Shown: in pieces, positions 1-8,489 of the stretch
Numbering within the stretch: position 1 is the first letter of the stretch
How the letters are laid out: every line of letters starts with the position of its first letter
Source of the DNA: Coptodactyla brooksi
Taxonomy: Eukaryota; Arthropoda; Insecta; Coleoptera; Scarabaeidae
Direction: 5' to 3'
DNA: 20,780 bases
Assembly (NCBI GenBank): GCA_033557675.1
Contig: JAWQRM010000642.1
Coordinates: 1-20,780 of the forward strand
Made by a program: the position numbers and the translations under genes
Notes under the pieces: generated by a model
Database searches by the model: none
The model's input: the letters and a program-made list of their open reading frames with translations, nothing else
Told to the model about the DNA's origin: nothing

Positions 1-96
1 ATACCTCAATCAGAGTGGAAAAAGTGCTTCGACAATTGGTTCAAACGCATGCGAAAGTGTATAGATCTTCATGGGGAATATTTTGAAAAACAATAA
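1..96 (+). pseudogene. mariner transposase, C-terminal fragment
   Basis: The first frame is open from the window edge to a TAA at 94-96 and encodes 31 residues. They contain the tail typical of mariner transposases: a W-K-K-C-F-x-N-W-F stretch, then R-M-R-K-C-I-D, then a G-E-Y-F-E-K terminus. Mariner transposases are DD34D cut-and-paste enzymes that act in the nucleus on TA targets. Only the last segment, downstream of the catalytic domain, lies in the window, so I cannot say whether the gene upstream is intact. An element end follows at about 129-163, which supports the assignment. This stretch has no stop or frameshift, so the copy may be fairly young. Confidence 0.8.
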
Positions 97-128
97 AGTG
101 ATTTTCGATGATTAATATTTGTTTTTGT

Positions 129-163
129 TCTCTAATCCCGAAATATAAAAGGCAACCCTCGTA
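129..163 (+). repeat. mariner 3' terminal inverted repeat and TA target
   Basis: Read on the minus strand, this begins TACGAGGGTTGCC and continues into an AT-rich stretch with TTTCGGGAT. A start of the form ACGAGGGT next to a TA dinucleotide is familiar from insect mariner families. It lies about 35 bp after the transposase stop, the usual place for the 3' repeat. The 5' repeat is outside the window, so pairing of the two ends cannot be shown. Confidence 0.6.
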
Positions 164-406
164 TATGGTGTTGTGTTGGGTTTTGTTTCTAGTTATGTGA
201 TTTCTAAGGATTCTCTGGTGTAGAGTTTATTACCTTTTACTTGAATCACCAGTATTCTCATTGTACCTTCGATGGTACAGGGTTCGTGCCGGCATTTATT
301 GAGGTATTCAGCACAGTATCATATTCTGTCATATCAGGCCTAAAATAAATAAAATAAAAATGAAATGACAACACTGGCGATTCAATGAAAAAACTTCTAG
401 GCACAC

Positions 407-408
<2 letters not shown>

Positions 409-443
<35 letters not shown>
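409..443. repeat. (TA)n microsatellite
   Basis: This is an uninterrupted AT dinucleotide run of about 35 bases. It merges at its right end into TATAAAAGGCGC, so the microsatellite supplies the start of a TATA-like box. Confidence 0.95.
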
Positions 444-447
<4 letters not shown>

Positions 448-473
448 GCGCTCACAATTCACACCACACAGTT
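440..473 (+). promoter_or_regulatory. candidate RNA polymerase II core promoter
   Basis: TATAAAA at 440-446 is followed by GGCGC. A CACAGTT motif at 467-473 puts the A of CAGT at 470, 30 bases downstream of the first T of the TATA box. This spacing and a CAGT-type initiator are what arthropod TATA promoters show. No ATG with a long frame follows closely. Candidate splice acceptors (pyrimidine-rich ending in CAG) lie near 552 and 620, and the piggyBac remnant starts at 686. It could be the promoter of that element, the lost promoter of a host gene, or chance at the edge of a TA repeat. Confidence 0.35.
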
Positions 474-685
474 TTTAGTTCACTCAACATTTCAAGCTTC
501 TATTTGTGGCATAGTGGAGATAAGTAATATTTTGGATTTCTCTTTTAATTCAGAAAGTGTAGCTGTTATATGTAACATATAAATTATATTTGAAACATTT
601 ATTCTTATTGCCCATTTCAGATAAGAATATATCTGCCCCAATCCCACAAAATCTCGAGTCGAACGTGGTACAGATCCAGAGGTTT

Positions 686-1915
686 AGATGAAATGGTACG
701 AAGAGTTAGCAAGTGACGAAGAAAGTCTTTTGGATGAAAAAGATATAAGATGCAGTGGAAGATAATATTGTGGAAAACAGCAATCATGAAACAACTTCCG
801 AACAAGAGGTTTCATCAGAAGAAGAAAATATGTCAGACCTGGATGCATCATTAGTGAGACAGCAGGACCGTAGATTGTATTACCTTGGTAAATACAAAAC
901 AACAAGTGGAAAAAAGCAAATAATAATTTAAAAATACGTGTTCGTTCTCATATATTATAAAGCTTTTCCCCGGGCCGAAAGGTGATTCGCGAAATGTAAG
1001 CTCAGCAATTAATTGTATAAATCTGTTTCTAAGTAACAACATTATTGCAATGATCACTGCTTCAATAAACGCATACACTGAAAAAATTAAAATTAAATTT
1101 GAAAGGGATAGAGATGCAAGATTGACCGATGAAAGAAGAATTCGTGCATTTATTAGAATTTCCTTCTTGATTGGGACATTTAGAAGTTCTAGAAGGCATG
1201 TTTACAAAATCTTGGGCAATTCCAAGGAAAGTGACATTAAATTATACTACTTTGCCATGAGCGAAAGACGATTTCGGTTCATTATAAAAAGCCTCAGACT
1301 TGATGATGTAAGAGATGAAAGACGTGAAATAGATAAATTAGCACCGATAATTTTATAGCCAGTGAATTTTTAACTGTTGATATGGGATTAAGATGCTGTC
1401 GTAGTGGATGTTAAGACTTTCTACACATTTAGTTTAGTAACCTATCTAGAATAGAATCTATTCAACCTGAAGGACCGTATAAGCTCAGTGATTCTGCCGA
1501 GAATATTATTCTTCGATAAGTGCATCCTGTAGAAGGAATAAAACGCAATATAACCATTGGACAATTGGTTTACCACTAGCAAAAAAATGTTGGAGACAAT
1601 TGGTTTACCACTAGCAAAAAAATATTAGAAGACAAGAAACCAACATATGTTGGCACCATGAAGAAAGATAAGCGCGAAATACCTCCGGAATTCTAACCTA
1701 ACAAAAATAGGGAAAAACGAACTTGACTATTTGGTTTTCAAGAAAATTGCATTATAGTTTACTATTGCCCTAAGAAAAATAAGACGCTTATATTAATTTC
1801 ATATCAACAAGAAGATCGTTCCAAATATGTAACAGATTTGCATGTAAGAACCATGTCAGAGATGTGTCCAACGAATGTTTGTCAGAATAAAAATGTTCCT
1901 ATTCATATCATTTGA
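686..1915 (+). pseudogene. piggyBac-type transposase pseudogene, C-terminus missing
   Basis: Conceptual translation across frames gives, in order: an acidic N-terminal region (D/E-rich, 686-890); a block with F-P-G-P-K-G-D-S-R-N at about 965-1000; the conserved helical block at 1050-1358, containing F-E-R-D-R-D-A-R-L-T-D and S-E-R-R-F-R-F; then L-D-N-W-F-T-T-S at about 1555-1580; then Y-V-G-T-M-K-K-D-K-R-E-I-P at about 1650-1685; and P-K-K-N-K near 1770. These are landmarks of the piggyBac DDE domain (DDE_Tnp_1_7), which cuts and pastes at TTAA sites. The longest open piece is 102 codons (1050-1358). Stops, frameshifts, a gap in the first-aspartate region and a 35-bp tandem duplication disable it. 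Nothing resembling the third-aspartate block or the cysteine-rich C-terminus follows before 2820. Confidence 0.85.
1561..1630 (+). repeat. 35-bp tandem duplication in the piggyBac remnant
   Basis: ACAATTGGTTTACCACTAGC followed by an A-run and TGTTGGAG occupies 1561-1595. It is repeated at 1596-1630 with about three mismatches. The unit covers the conserved N-W-F-T-T-S segment. Because 35 is not a multiple of three, the duplication itself causes a frameshift. Confidence 0.9.
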
Positions 1916-1949
1916 CTTTGTTTGTTGACTTTGTTTGACTTTTTGTTGA
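1911..1949 (+). repeat. TTTGACTTTGTTTG low-complexity repeat
   Basis: TTTGACTTTG and TTGACTTTGT units recur about three times with slippage, at the point where piggyBac similarity ends. It looks like replication-slippage DNA. Confidence 0.7.
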
Positions 1950-2821
1950 AAGAAAATGAACATAGATCTATTTTTTATTAAAATGTACTTTGTTTTTATG
2001 GCTGTTTTAAATTATTTGTCAATAAACACATTAAAAAGCACAATAATGCTTTTTACTTTCACTATCATTAAATGGATAAACATAAAGCTGCAAAATTCAT
2101 TCTATTCTAAAGTACTAACACAAGCAAATCTATTTTCAAAGACATGGTATACCAGCTATAAAAGGCGCAATATAAAAGAAAATTACCGGAGGAAATGGTT
2201 ACGTATAAGTCGGGAAATTTATGAGACCAACGCGTTTATACATGGTGATTCGCATAAGAACTGACACAGAGCAAGAGCATGTAAGGAAAGCTAAAATGTG
2301 ATTATTTAACCCAACTTACCTCCATACCAAGTTGTACCCCTTCAAAGTGAGGTTAAAAATTTCAAAAATAATTAATATCTCAATAATACTTTAACTTAGG
2401 AAACCCAAACTTGGCAGACAGTCTGAGTGTACTAAGAGCATTTATCTTTTTGTAAATAGAGATCAGTTAAAGAATTTTAAATGGTTGATTAGGGATAATG
2501 CACCCTTAAATAGCAATAGAATTTTTAGTCTGTGGGCGGATTCAATAAGTTATTATTCTATTTTATGGGTAATTTAATTTTAAAACTTTGTTTACTTTTA
2601 TTTTTCTAAAAACTTCGCCGTTTTGAAGAAAAATGCGAATTACTAAAGACATGTATTTCATCCATGTTGCTTATAATCAATCATTCAAAAATTCAACAGT
2701 TGGCTGTGAAGTTATACTACTTATGTTAAATTTAAAAGTCAGCAAACAAGTGTCAATAAAAATAATTTAATATGAAAAGAAACAACTTAAACAATAGAAA
2801 CAAAAATTTGCTACCGATAAT
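1950..2821. other. noncoding; probable 3' tail of the minus-strand DUF4817 element
   Basis: Very AT-rich with no credible gene. The open frame at 1956-2264 has low-complexity composition and matches nothing I recognise. On the minus strand this DNA lies directly downstream of the DUF4817 transposase stop at 2822, so part of it is probably that element's 3' untranslated region. I could not identify a terminal inverted repeat or target duplication marking the end. Confidence 0.4.
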
Positions 2822-3680
2822 TTATAGAAATTGTTCAAAATGATCACCGTTTTCTTTCTGACATAAATTTATTCTTCGTCGAAAATTAAAGTCTACTCTT
2901 TCCATTAACTGCTGATCATTTATAAAGTTGCATTTATTTGTAATACGATTACAAAAATCTTCTCGGGGCGCCACTGGTGAAGAATACACAACTCTTTTAG
3001 TGTTCCCCAAATAAAGAGGTCACATTTGTTCAAGTAAGATGATCGTAGGGGTAAAACTTGTGGGCAATTATTTCCTCGTCCAATCCATTTATTTGGATAC
3101 TGGAGATTTAAAAATTCTCTAACTATAGTACTAAAATGAGGCGGTGCCTCATCATGTATAAACCAATGCTCTAATCTGAGTTGCGGTGGCACTTCGTAAA
3201 GCAAATCCGGGAGATTGTTTTGGAGAAACTCCAATTAATTTTCTAGGTTTAGTCGATTTAAAATAAACTGACAGAAGGTCACTCGCTTAACCAAATCGTC
3301 CGGTAACAGTTCTTGTACTTTATGGACATGATATGAGTAAGGCCATTACGTCTCATAAGTCGGTATACAGAAGCTTGCGATAGACCAGTTTGTCGAGATA
3401 AATTTCTTGTACTAATATGTGGTTCATTTTCAACTGTGTTCAAAATAAATTCTTCATCTTGCGGCCTTATTTCAATAGCACGTTCTCGAGTGTAACTTTT
3501 GAAAAATTTGCCTGTTTCTCGAGCCCGCCTCTCAACATTAGAAAATGTCTCTCTATGAGGAACCACACGAGTAGGAAATGTTCTCCAATACTCTTCAACA
3601 CTCCTTCTACAGTCTCCTGCACAGAAACCTAATACTAATAACATGTCAACTTGTTCGTTAAATGACAATTTCCCGGCCAT
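2822..3680 (-). pseudogene. DUF4817-type mariner-superfamily transposase, internally deleted
   Basis: The minus strand starts at ATG 3680 with an N-terminal helix-turn-helix of the DUF4817 kind: E-Q-V-D-M-L-L-V-L, then E-Y-W-R-T-F-P, then R-A-R-E-T-G-K-F. A second HTH with H-I-S-T-R-N-L and L-S-Q-A-S-V-Y-R follows (residues about 85-115). After a frameshift, L-L-P-D-D-L-V-K-R-V-T-F-C-Q-F is read near 3280-3310. The sequence then jumps to L-E-F-L-Q-N-N-L-P (3234), skipping the block that carries the first catalytic aspartate. The second aspartate block survives as I-H-D-E-A-P-P-H-F (about 3132-3160), and W-I-G-R-G follows. The third survives as N-K-C-D with F-I-W-G (about 3001-3032). Another frameshift leads to the C-terminus C-Q-K-E-N-G-D-H-F-E-Q-F-L. 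Without the first aspartate block it cannot catalyse transposition. Confidence 0.85.
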
Positions 3681-5034
3681 TTCAAAACAATCAGTACAGA
3701 ATTACGAAAATCAAATAACTTTATTTCTTGATTGTGAGGTTTGACGTATAATTTCATAGCCAACTCACCATAGACACCTCTAGTTTATGGAAGTACATAA
3801 ATAATAAAAGAGCAACAATTCAAATACCACAAAAATTGCATAATGGTAATGTTGAGTTCTCGAAGCCCTGAATCTATTGTAAATACTTTTCCTATTTTCC
3901 GTATTCACCTGGAATGCACTAGTTCGGTTATTTGCTACGAATCCTGTGTCTCTGATGTCCTGTTTATGGACCCTGCTGTCGTAACAGACCTAAGCTAAAT
4001 TATACCAGGGCTTCTCTTCTGTTGTGCGCGACAAATGCTTGACAAGCACTTGCTTTCGTCGCTTGTGATGATGCCGACCTGGTCGGCGAATCGTGCGTCA
4101 AGCTGATTAACTTTTCAGTTTTGGTCTAGTGGTGGCAAACATTGTTACTAAGCCAAAGGTTCCAAAATCCATAACTCTAGACTTATTGACCTGGCTATTT
4201 AATCGATTTTAATAAAGTGTACATCTAAGGCCTTGCGCTGGCGACGATATGTATTGCAGAATTAATTCTAGAATGTCCAGAATGCGAGCAAACAGTGGGA
4301 AATAGGGTTGAATTGGGAATTTGTGAAACTACTGTCGCATTGTTCTCGGTTCGGGACCGAAACAAGTTTGGAAATATGCCGAATATTCGCAACTGTAGGT
4401 ACGTACCGCTTCATAACCAGCAATGTCGGCCAAAGTGGAACCGTAAATAAAGCAATCGGAATTCCCGCGTTCGAATTCCGCCAACTTTCGCGGTTAACGA
4501 ATCAAACTGAAAATTCATAATGCACGAACGGAATTTCTTATGAACTAAACCAACGTTCGAATGATAAAATACTTTTTCGTTATAAATTTTGTTTCAGACA
4601 TAAATTATATTTTTAATATGCACTATTGCATATTCGTCGACAGGTTCAATAAACTAATTGGATTGAAACTGAACTTCATCAACATACCAGGCTCGATTTA
4701 AAAAAAAGCGCGGAATTTATGAATTACGCAGGTCCCATAGGTTCGGTTGCCACAATTTTTTGCTGTTGCATTTGCACACTTGTCTCTAACGTATGTTGGC
4801 AATGGTGGTCATATTTAAGCAACAAAAACTTTGCATTAAGTTTTGCTTTAAGAATAGAATAAAGTGCAGTACCGTATTGGAAATGTGGAATGTTGCTTTT
4901 GGCGAATATTCTATGGATAAAACAATCGTTTACAAGGTACAGGTCTACAAAATTGTGAAAAGAGGAGCCCAGCAGGATTATTTCAATAAGTAAAGAAATA
5001 CATAGTTCTCTTTTTATTTTACCAAATATACCAC
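3681..5034. other. unassigned DNA between transposase remnants
   Basis: Small open frames (4308-4520 and 4793-4993, plus strand) match nothing I know. Base composition is less AT-rich than the flanks between about 3950 and 4500. The part next to 3680 is probably the 5' untranslated region of the DUF4817 element. A folded patch lies at 4028-4103. No terminal repeat or RNA gene was recognised. Confidence 0.4.
4028..4103 (+). other. nested inverted repeats, RNA-like fold
   Basis: The outer arms are GCTTGAC (4037-4043), an AA bulge and GCAC (4046-4049), pairing with GTGC (4093-4096) and GTCAAGC (4097-4103). Inside is GCCGAC-CTG-GTCGGC (4073-4087), preceded by GTGATGAT and followed by GAAT. The order resembles a type III hammerhead ribozyme, which needs CTGATGA and GAAA. 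Both core boxes deviate, and the expected UH cleavage site is not clear. Alternative pairing GCGAC (4028-4032) with GTCGC (4058-4062) is possible. It may be a degenerate ribozyme or chance palindromes. Confidence 0.25.
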
Positions 5035-5515
5035 AATTGTGTCATATGTGCCTTAAAAAATAAATACACTGTGATAAGGAAGTGAACAGCAGCGATGACA
5101 AAAAGCTACAAATCATACTAGATTATAATCCTACTAAAGAGGCGGTTGATACGTTAGATCAAAGTACTGCAGCATATAGGTACTTGCAACAGAAAAACCA
5201 ATCGATGACTATATGATATCAAGAGGACATAAACGTCGTACTCAACAAGGTACTGCCGCAATAAATAAAATTCAAGATCAACGTGGCTAAGTAGCAGTGC
5301 CACCTACATCTGGTACAATCAGTAAAAATAAAAGAGCACGGTGTATTATGTATCCATCAAAATGTGACAATAAAACTAGCATAACATGTTGTAAGTGTAA
5401 TAAATATTTGTGTAAGGTTCATGTGGTGTATTATTGTCATCAGTATAAAGATTGGTTAATGATTGAATGCCGAAGTACTACAAGTGTACAGTAAAACCAA
5501 GGAAAACAGCAGCGC
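5035..5515 (+). pseudogene. piggyBac-type transposase, C-terminal part with internal deletion
   Basis: The plus-strand translation gives D-K-E-V-N-S-S-D-D-K-K then I-L-D-Y-N-P-T-K-E-A-V-D-T-L-D-Q (about 5080-5165), the block holding the third catalytic aspartate of piggyBac. It then jumps from Q-Q-K-N-Q-S-M to M-I-S-R-G-H-K-R-R-T-Q-Q, losing a segment that the inverted copy at 6751-7260 retains. The 5297-5494 frame encodes the cysteine-rich C-terminal domain: C-I-M-Y-P-S-K-C, then C-C-K-C-N-K-Y-L-C, then H and a final Y-C. In piggyBac this zinc-binding domain contacts the transposon ends. AATAAA occurs at 5577-5582. Stops interrupt the frame near 5210 and 5287. Confidence 0.8.
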
Positions 5516-5539
5516 CAAGACGACTTCTTTGAATGGGGC

Positions 5540-5576
5540 AATACTGATGAGTAGAAGTAATTAATACTGATGAGTA
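5540..5576 (+). repeat. 14-bp direct repeat after the piggyBac C-terminus
   Basis: AATACTGATGAGTA occurs at 5540-5553 and again at 5563-5576. It lies between the piggyBac coding remnant and the polyadenylation-like AATAAA. Confidence 0.8.
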
Positions 5577-5595
5577 AATAAAGATTTTCTTTTAG

Positions 5596-5794
5596 AAATA
5601 CGAGAATTCGAATCCTACAAATAGCAAGTAACAAATTGAAGGCACCTAATTATACAGAAATTTTATTATCGAAAAAAGCACAATCAGATATTCCCTTTGA
5701 GAAAGAACCCGACAAAGCAGTCGCATTTCAAAGGCTGAAATTCAACGTTACAAATCTAAAAGCAGGCTTTGATGAAAAGTTCACATTGGAACAG
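5596..5794 (+). CDS. possible orphan host exon
   Basis: A frame is open from 5582 to 5863. Within it, a pyrimidine-rich stretch ending TTTTAG at 5595 could be a splice acceptor. CAG|GTGAGA at 5792-5800 would be a good donor. The enclosed 66 or so codons are hydrophilic and well mixed: lysine-rich at the start, then P-F-E-K-E-P-D-K-A, then N-V-T-N-L-K-A-G-F-D-E-K-F. They do not resemble any transposon protein I know. No neighbouring exon is visible. I do not recognise a family, and an open run of this length is not rare by chance. Confidence 0.22.
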
Positions 5795-5863
5795 CGACAG
5801 GTGAGAACGAACACAGTCAATTTGTATGCGTTCGTCGCGTTGCACGTAAAGAGGGAATGCTGA

Positions 5864-6750
5864 GTGCATTTTAACCTCGATTTCCGAAGCACCTTTATGG
5901 AAGTAAGTATCAAAGGGTCTGAGACCGGGTCGAATTTCATATTTATTGGGAAATATGAAGTAAAACATTATGCAAAATATGCAATATTATATAATATTAT
6001 GCTTATTTCATGTTAAAAAAATATTCCAACAATATACTACTCCATGGCCGGAATATGAATATTTTTATCTTACATTATTAACGTTTCTTTCAATGCTTGT
6101 TATAATTCCTAACATAATATATAATCTTTTCATTATAAAAGAACATCAAGTTGATTAACACCAAATAATAATCCTTAAAGAAATTGTTCTCCACAATCAC
6201 ATCTTTAACACTGCCTGTTCTTTCCGAGGCGGCTCGGTCGTTTGAACGCAAGCTAGCATTAAATTTTTCAGGAGAATTCCGCAGACCACTAGATCTTGTC
6301 AAGAAACATCTCCACACCGGTATTTTTTAGCGGCCGCAACGTCTTTATACTCACGCGTTTAATGCGTGGACTCCGGAATACCGAGGGTTTTTTTCCTCGC
6401 TCCTTTACTCTAAATGGAAGGTAAGAGAATTAATTGAGAAGCTCCTCGAGCGCTTTGTGATCCTTTCGAAGATGTATCAGCCGAAATAGTTTTAAATTTT
6501 ATATCGACACAATAAGGGTTGAATCTTCAAGGAACAAGTAAATTTACAAGGTCTTTTTGTTCTTCTATGATCGAATTTGTTCTTCTATGAACTTCTATTT
6601 TTCTTCATCTAATCTTCCCCTAAAACATGTCGATTATATCCACTAACGAAATTAATATATTGTGATTTTATTACAGTACATAAATGTAAAAAGCGATTAA
6701 AAGCAATCTTATTACTAACAAAAGCAAAATGCATTATAATAAAAAGTATT
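5864..6750. other. noncoding interval with small hairpins and a direct repeat
   Basis: I see no supported gene. A 62-codon frame at 5970-6158 is hydrophobic but lacks splice signals. Two adjacent short stem-loops occur: CACGC/GCGTG at 6352-6368, and CGAGG/CCTCG around a T-rich loop at 6382-6399. TTTGTTCTTCTATGA is repeated at 6556-6570 and 6576-6590 with a 20-bp period. The stretch 6200-6480 is more GC-rich than its surroundings. Confidence 0.5.
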
Positions 6751-7260
6751 TCAAACACAAGATCTAAAAACAAGAAAGTATATCAAATAAATTCTGATTG
6801 CATTAGATGTAGATAGCACTGCTACTTCGCCACATTGATCTTGAATTTTCTTTATTACGGTAGTAGCTTGTTGAGTACGGGGTTTATGGTCTCTTGACAT
6901 CATATAGGGAATTACCATCAGTTTGCCCAATTCTTCCAGAAATAGTCTTTTCTTGTACAGAACGTTCTTATTCCAATTTGGATTTATTTCTCCCCATAAT
7001 TGCAAATGCATTACAAGCACTAACATCAAGTATATTGTAGAACAAAATAATAGGCCATAGATTGGTTTTTCTTTTGCAAGTATATGCTGCAATGCTTTGA
7101 CCTAACCTATCAAGCGCGACTATAGTTGAGTTATAATCTAGTATCATTTGTAGTTAATTGTCATCCCTGCTGTTCACTTCCATATCACAGTGCATTGTGC
7201 TTATGAGAATAACGTTTTCTTTATTTTTTAGGCAACTATGACATAAGAAGTAGAACTGTA
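6751..7260 (-). pseudogene. piggyBac-type transposase fragment, inverted sister of 5035-5515
   Basis: Reading down from 7260, the minus strand gives K-N-K-E-N-V-I-L-I-S-T-M-H (about 7215-7250), then M-E-V-N-S-R-D-D, then I-L-D-Y-N-S-T (about 7130). A frameshift leads into I-N-P-N-W-N-K-N, then K-K-R-L-F-L-E-E-L-G-K, then S-R-D-H-K-P-R-T-Q-Q and K-K-I-Q-D-Q (113-codon frame, 6751-7092). The same order and wording appear in the plus-strand copy, so both belong to one family. This copy keeps the segment deleted there. The third-aspartate block survives as A-L-D-R-L-G-Q. Similarity to the sister stops near 6795, before the cysteine-rich domain. Confidence 0.8.
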
Positions 7261-7444
7261 TACTTCTTTAGTTACTGTAATCAAGGGATTTACTTATTGT
7301 GATAAATAATCTAGAGTTTATTTTTTCTAGCCTAATATTGTATACAGAAACAAACTGCCCGGTGTACTCAAGCGTATTTGCTTCATTTCGTTACCGACTG
7401 TCGTACGAAACGCCTCTATTCGACTGAACGAAATATAAAAACAA

Positions 7445-8363
7445 ATGGCGGGATGCACTCCTCTCGAAAAATTGCAAATCATCATGTGATGTTATGGAGA
7501 TCGGTTTTCAAAAGAATGCGCGAGATTTATTTGCACACACTTTTGAAGGAAGACCCATTCCCAATAAGCAGACAATTTACAACATTGTTCGCTTGTTTAA
7601 AAATTGTTATTGAATAAAGGAATGTTCTAAGTGCCACTTAATGGAAGTTCCACCTGAAAAAGTCGAAGAAAGAGTGATAAGAGACGAAATTTGTGCTATA
7701 GTTGAAACAGATGACATAAAACTGCTTTCACGGGTATAGGTGCTACAAGTTCAGCAAGACACAAGAGCTATTTCCCGAGGATAATATTCGAAGAATGGAA
7801 TTTTGTGAACAAGTGATGGAGAAGGCAAATGAAGATGAAAACTTTATTGCAAATATTGTTTTCACCGATGAATCTACTTTTCCATTGCATGGAAAACGCA
7901 ATCCTTCTGTTGTTCGTTATTGGTCTCGGGGAAATTTACATAAAAGTGTCTCTGTTCGCACCCAATATCCACAAAAGCTTAACGTTTGGACTGGACTTCT
8001 TGGTAACCATTTACTAGGCCTTTTTTTATTGACTGGATCTGAAACGCCCAGAAATATTTAGATCTACTAGAAACGCAAATAGTCTCGGCTATCCAGAACA
8101 TTCCTGGAGTAGATCTAGACACTATTTGGTTTCAGCAAGATGGCTGCCCGGCCCATAATGCAATTAGGGTTAATGAATTTTTGACAAATTTATTCCCTAA
8201 TCCCAGTATGAGTGGGACAGGGAATATTAAATTGCCAGCGATGTCCCCAGATTTGTCCCCAAATGACATTTACTTCCCTGCTTCTAATGTTAGAAGCAGG
8301 GAGGCTTATTTGAACCGCATTTGTAATTTTATTGTTTTGTTTTACGTTCAGACAGATTTTTAA
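7445..8363 (+). pseudogene. mariner-superfamily (DUF4817/DDE_3-like) transposase pseudogene
   Basis: ATG 7445 starts M-A-G-C-T-P-L-E-K-L-Q-I-I-M, followed across stops by an HTH-like region with C-A-R-F-I (or, in another frame, R-E-I-Y). The 7795-8061 frame encodes E-F-C-E-Q, then V-F-T-D-E-S-T-F with the first catalytic aspartate (about 7856-7880), then W-S-R-G-N and Q-Y-P-Q-K-L-N-V-W-T-G-L-L-G. One frameshift later come Q-Q-D-G-C-P-A-H with the second aspartate (8133-8156) and S-P-D-L-S-P-N-D with the third (8244-8267). All three catalytic blocks are present, but the enzyme is broken by several stops and frameshifts. Similarity ends abruptly at a palindrome, before the usual F-F-L-W-G and the C-terminal quarter. 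Confidence 0.8.
8275..8302. repeat. perfect 13-bp-arm palindrome with 2-nt centre
   Basis: TCCCTGCTTCTAA (8275-8287), TG, TTAGAAGCAGGGA (8290-8302). It lies exactly where transposase similarity stops, right after the third-aspartate block. Confidence 0.9.
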
Positions 8364-8489
8364 GAATTTATTTTATTTCTGAATATTTTTTTAGTTTCCT
8401 TTTATAAAATTAGATTTGTTTCTTATGCAATCAGCGACAAACATACTAACAAAATTGAAAGAAAACAGTTTTATTCCCTCTTGAATTTT

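Larger units (their letters stand above)
166..685. other. spacer between mariner end and piggyBac remnant
   Basis: Noncoding, AT-rich DNA. Apart from the TA microsatellite and the candidate promoter I see no coding region. TACCTTCGATGGTA near 265 forms a small imperfect palindrome of no evident function. Part of this interval may be the 5' untranslated region of the piggyBac element that follows. Confidence 0.5.

Noticed and set aside
1956..2264. 102-codon plus-strand frame as a gene
   Set aside because: Its composition is that of AT-rich noncoding DNA, it has no domain, and it lies in the probable 3' tail of the DUF4817 element.
686..5515. One piggyBac split by a nested DUF4817 insertion (686-1915 plus 5035-5515)
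   Set aside because: Both parts contain the P-K-K-N-K-like block, so they overlap in the protein and must be separate copies.
5540..5580. Two CTGATGA motifs as tandem hammerhead cores
   Set aside because: They belong to a 14-bp direct repeat, with no stem II or GAAA box in a usable position.
5970..6158. Hydrophobic frame as a receptor transmembrane exon
   Set aside because: It has no G-N or other receptor TM1 signature and no splice sites. AT-rich DNA readily encodes L/I/F/Y runs.
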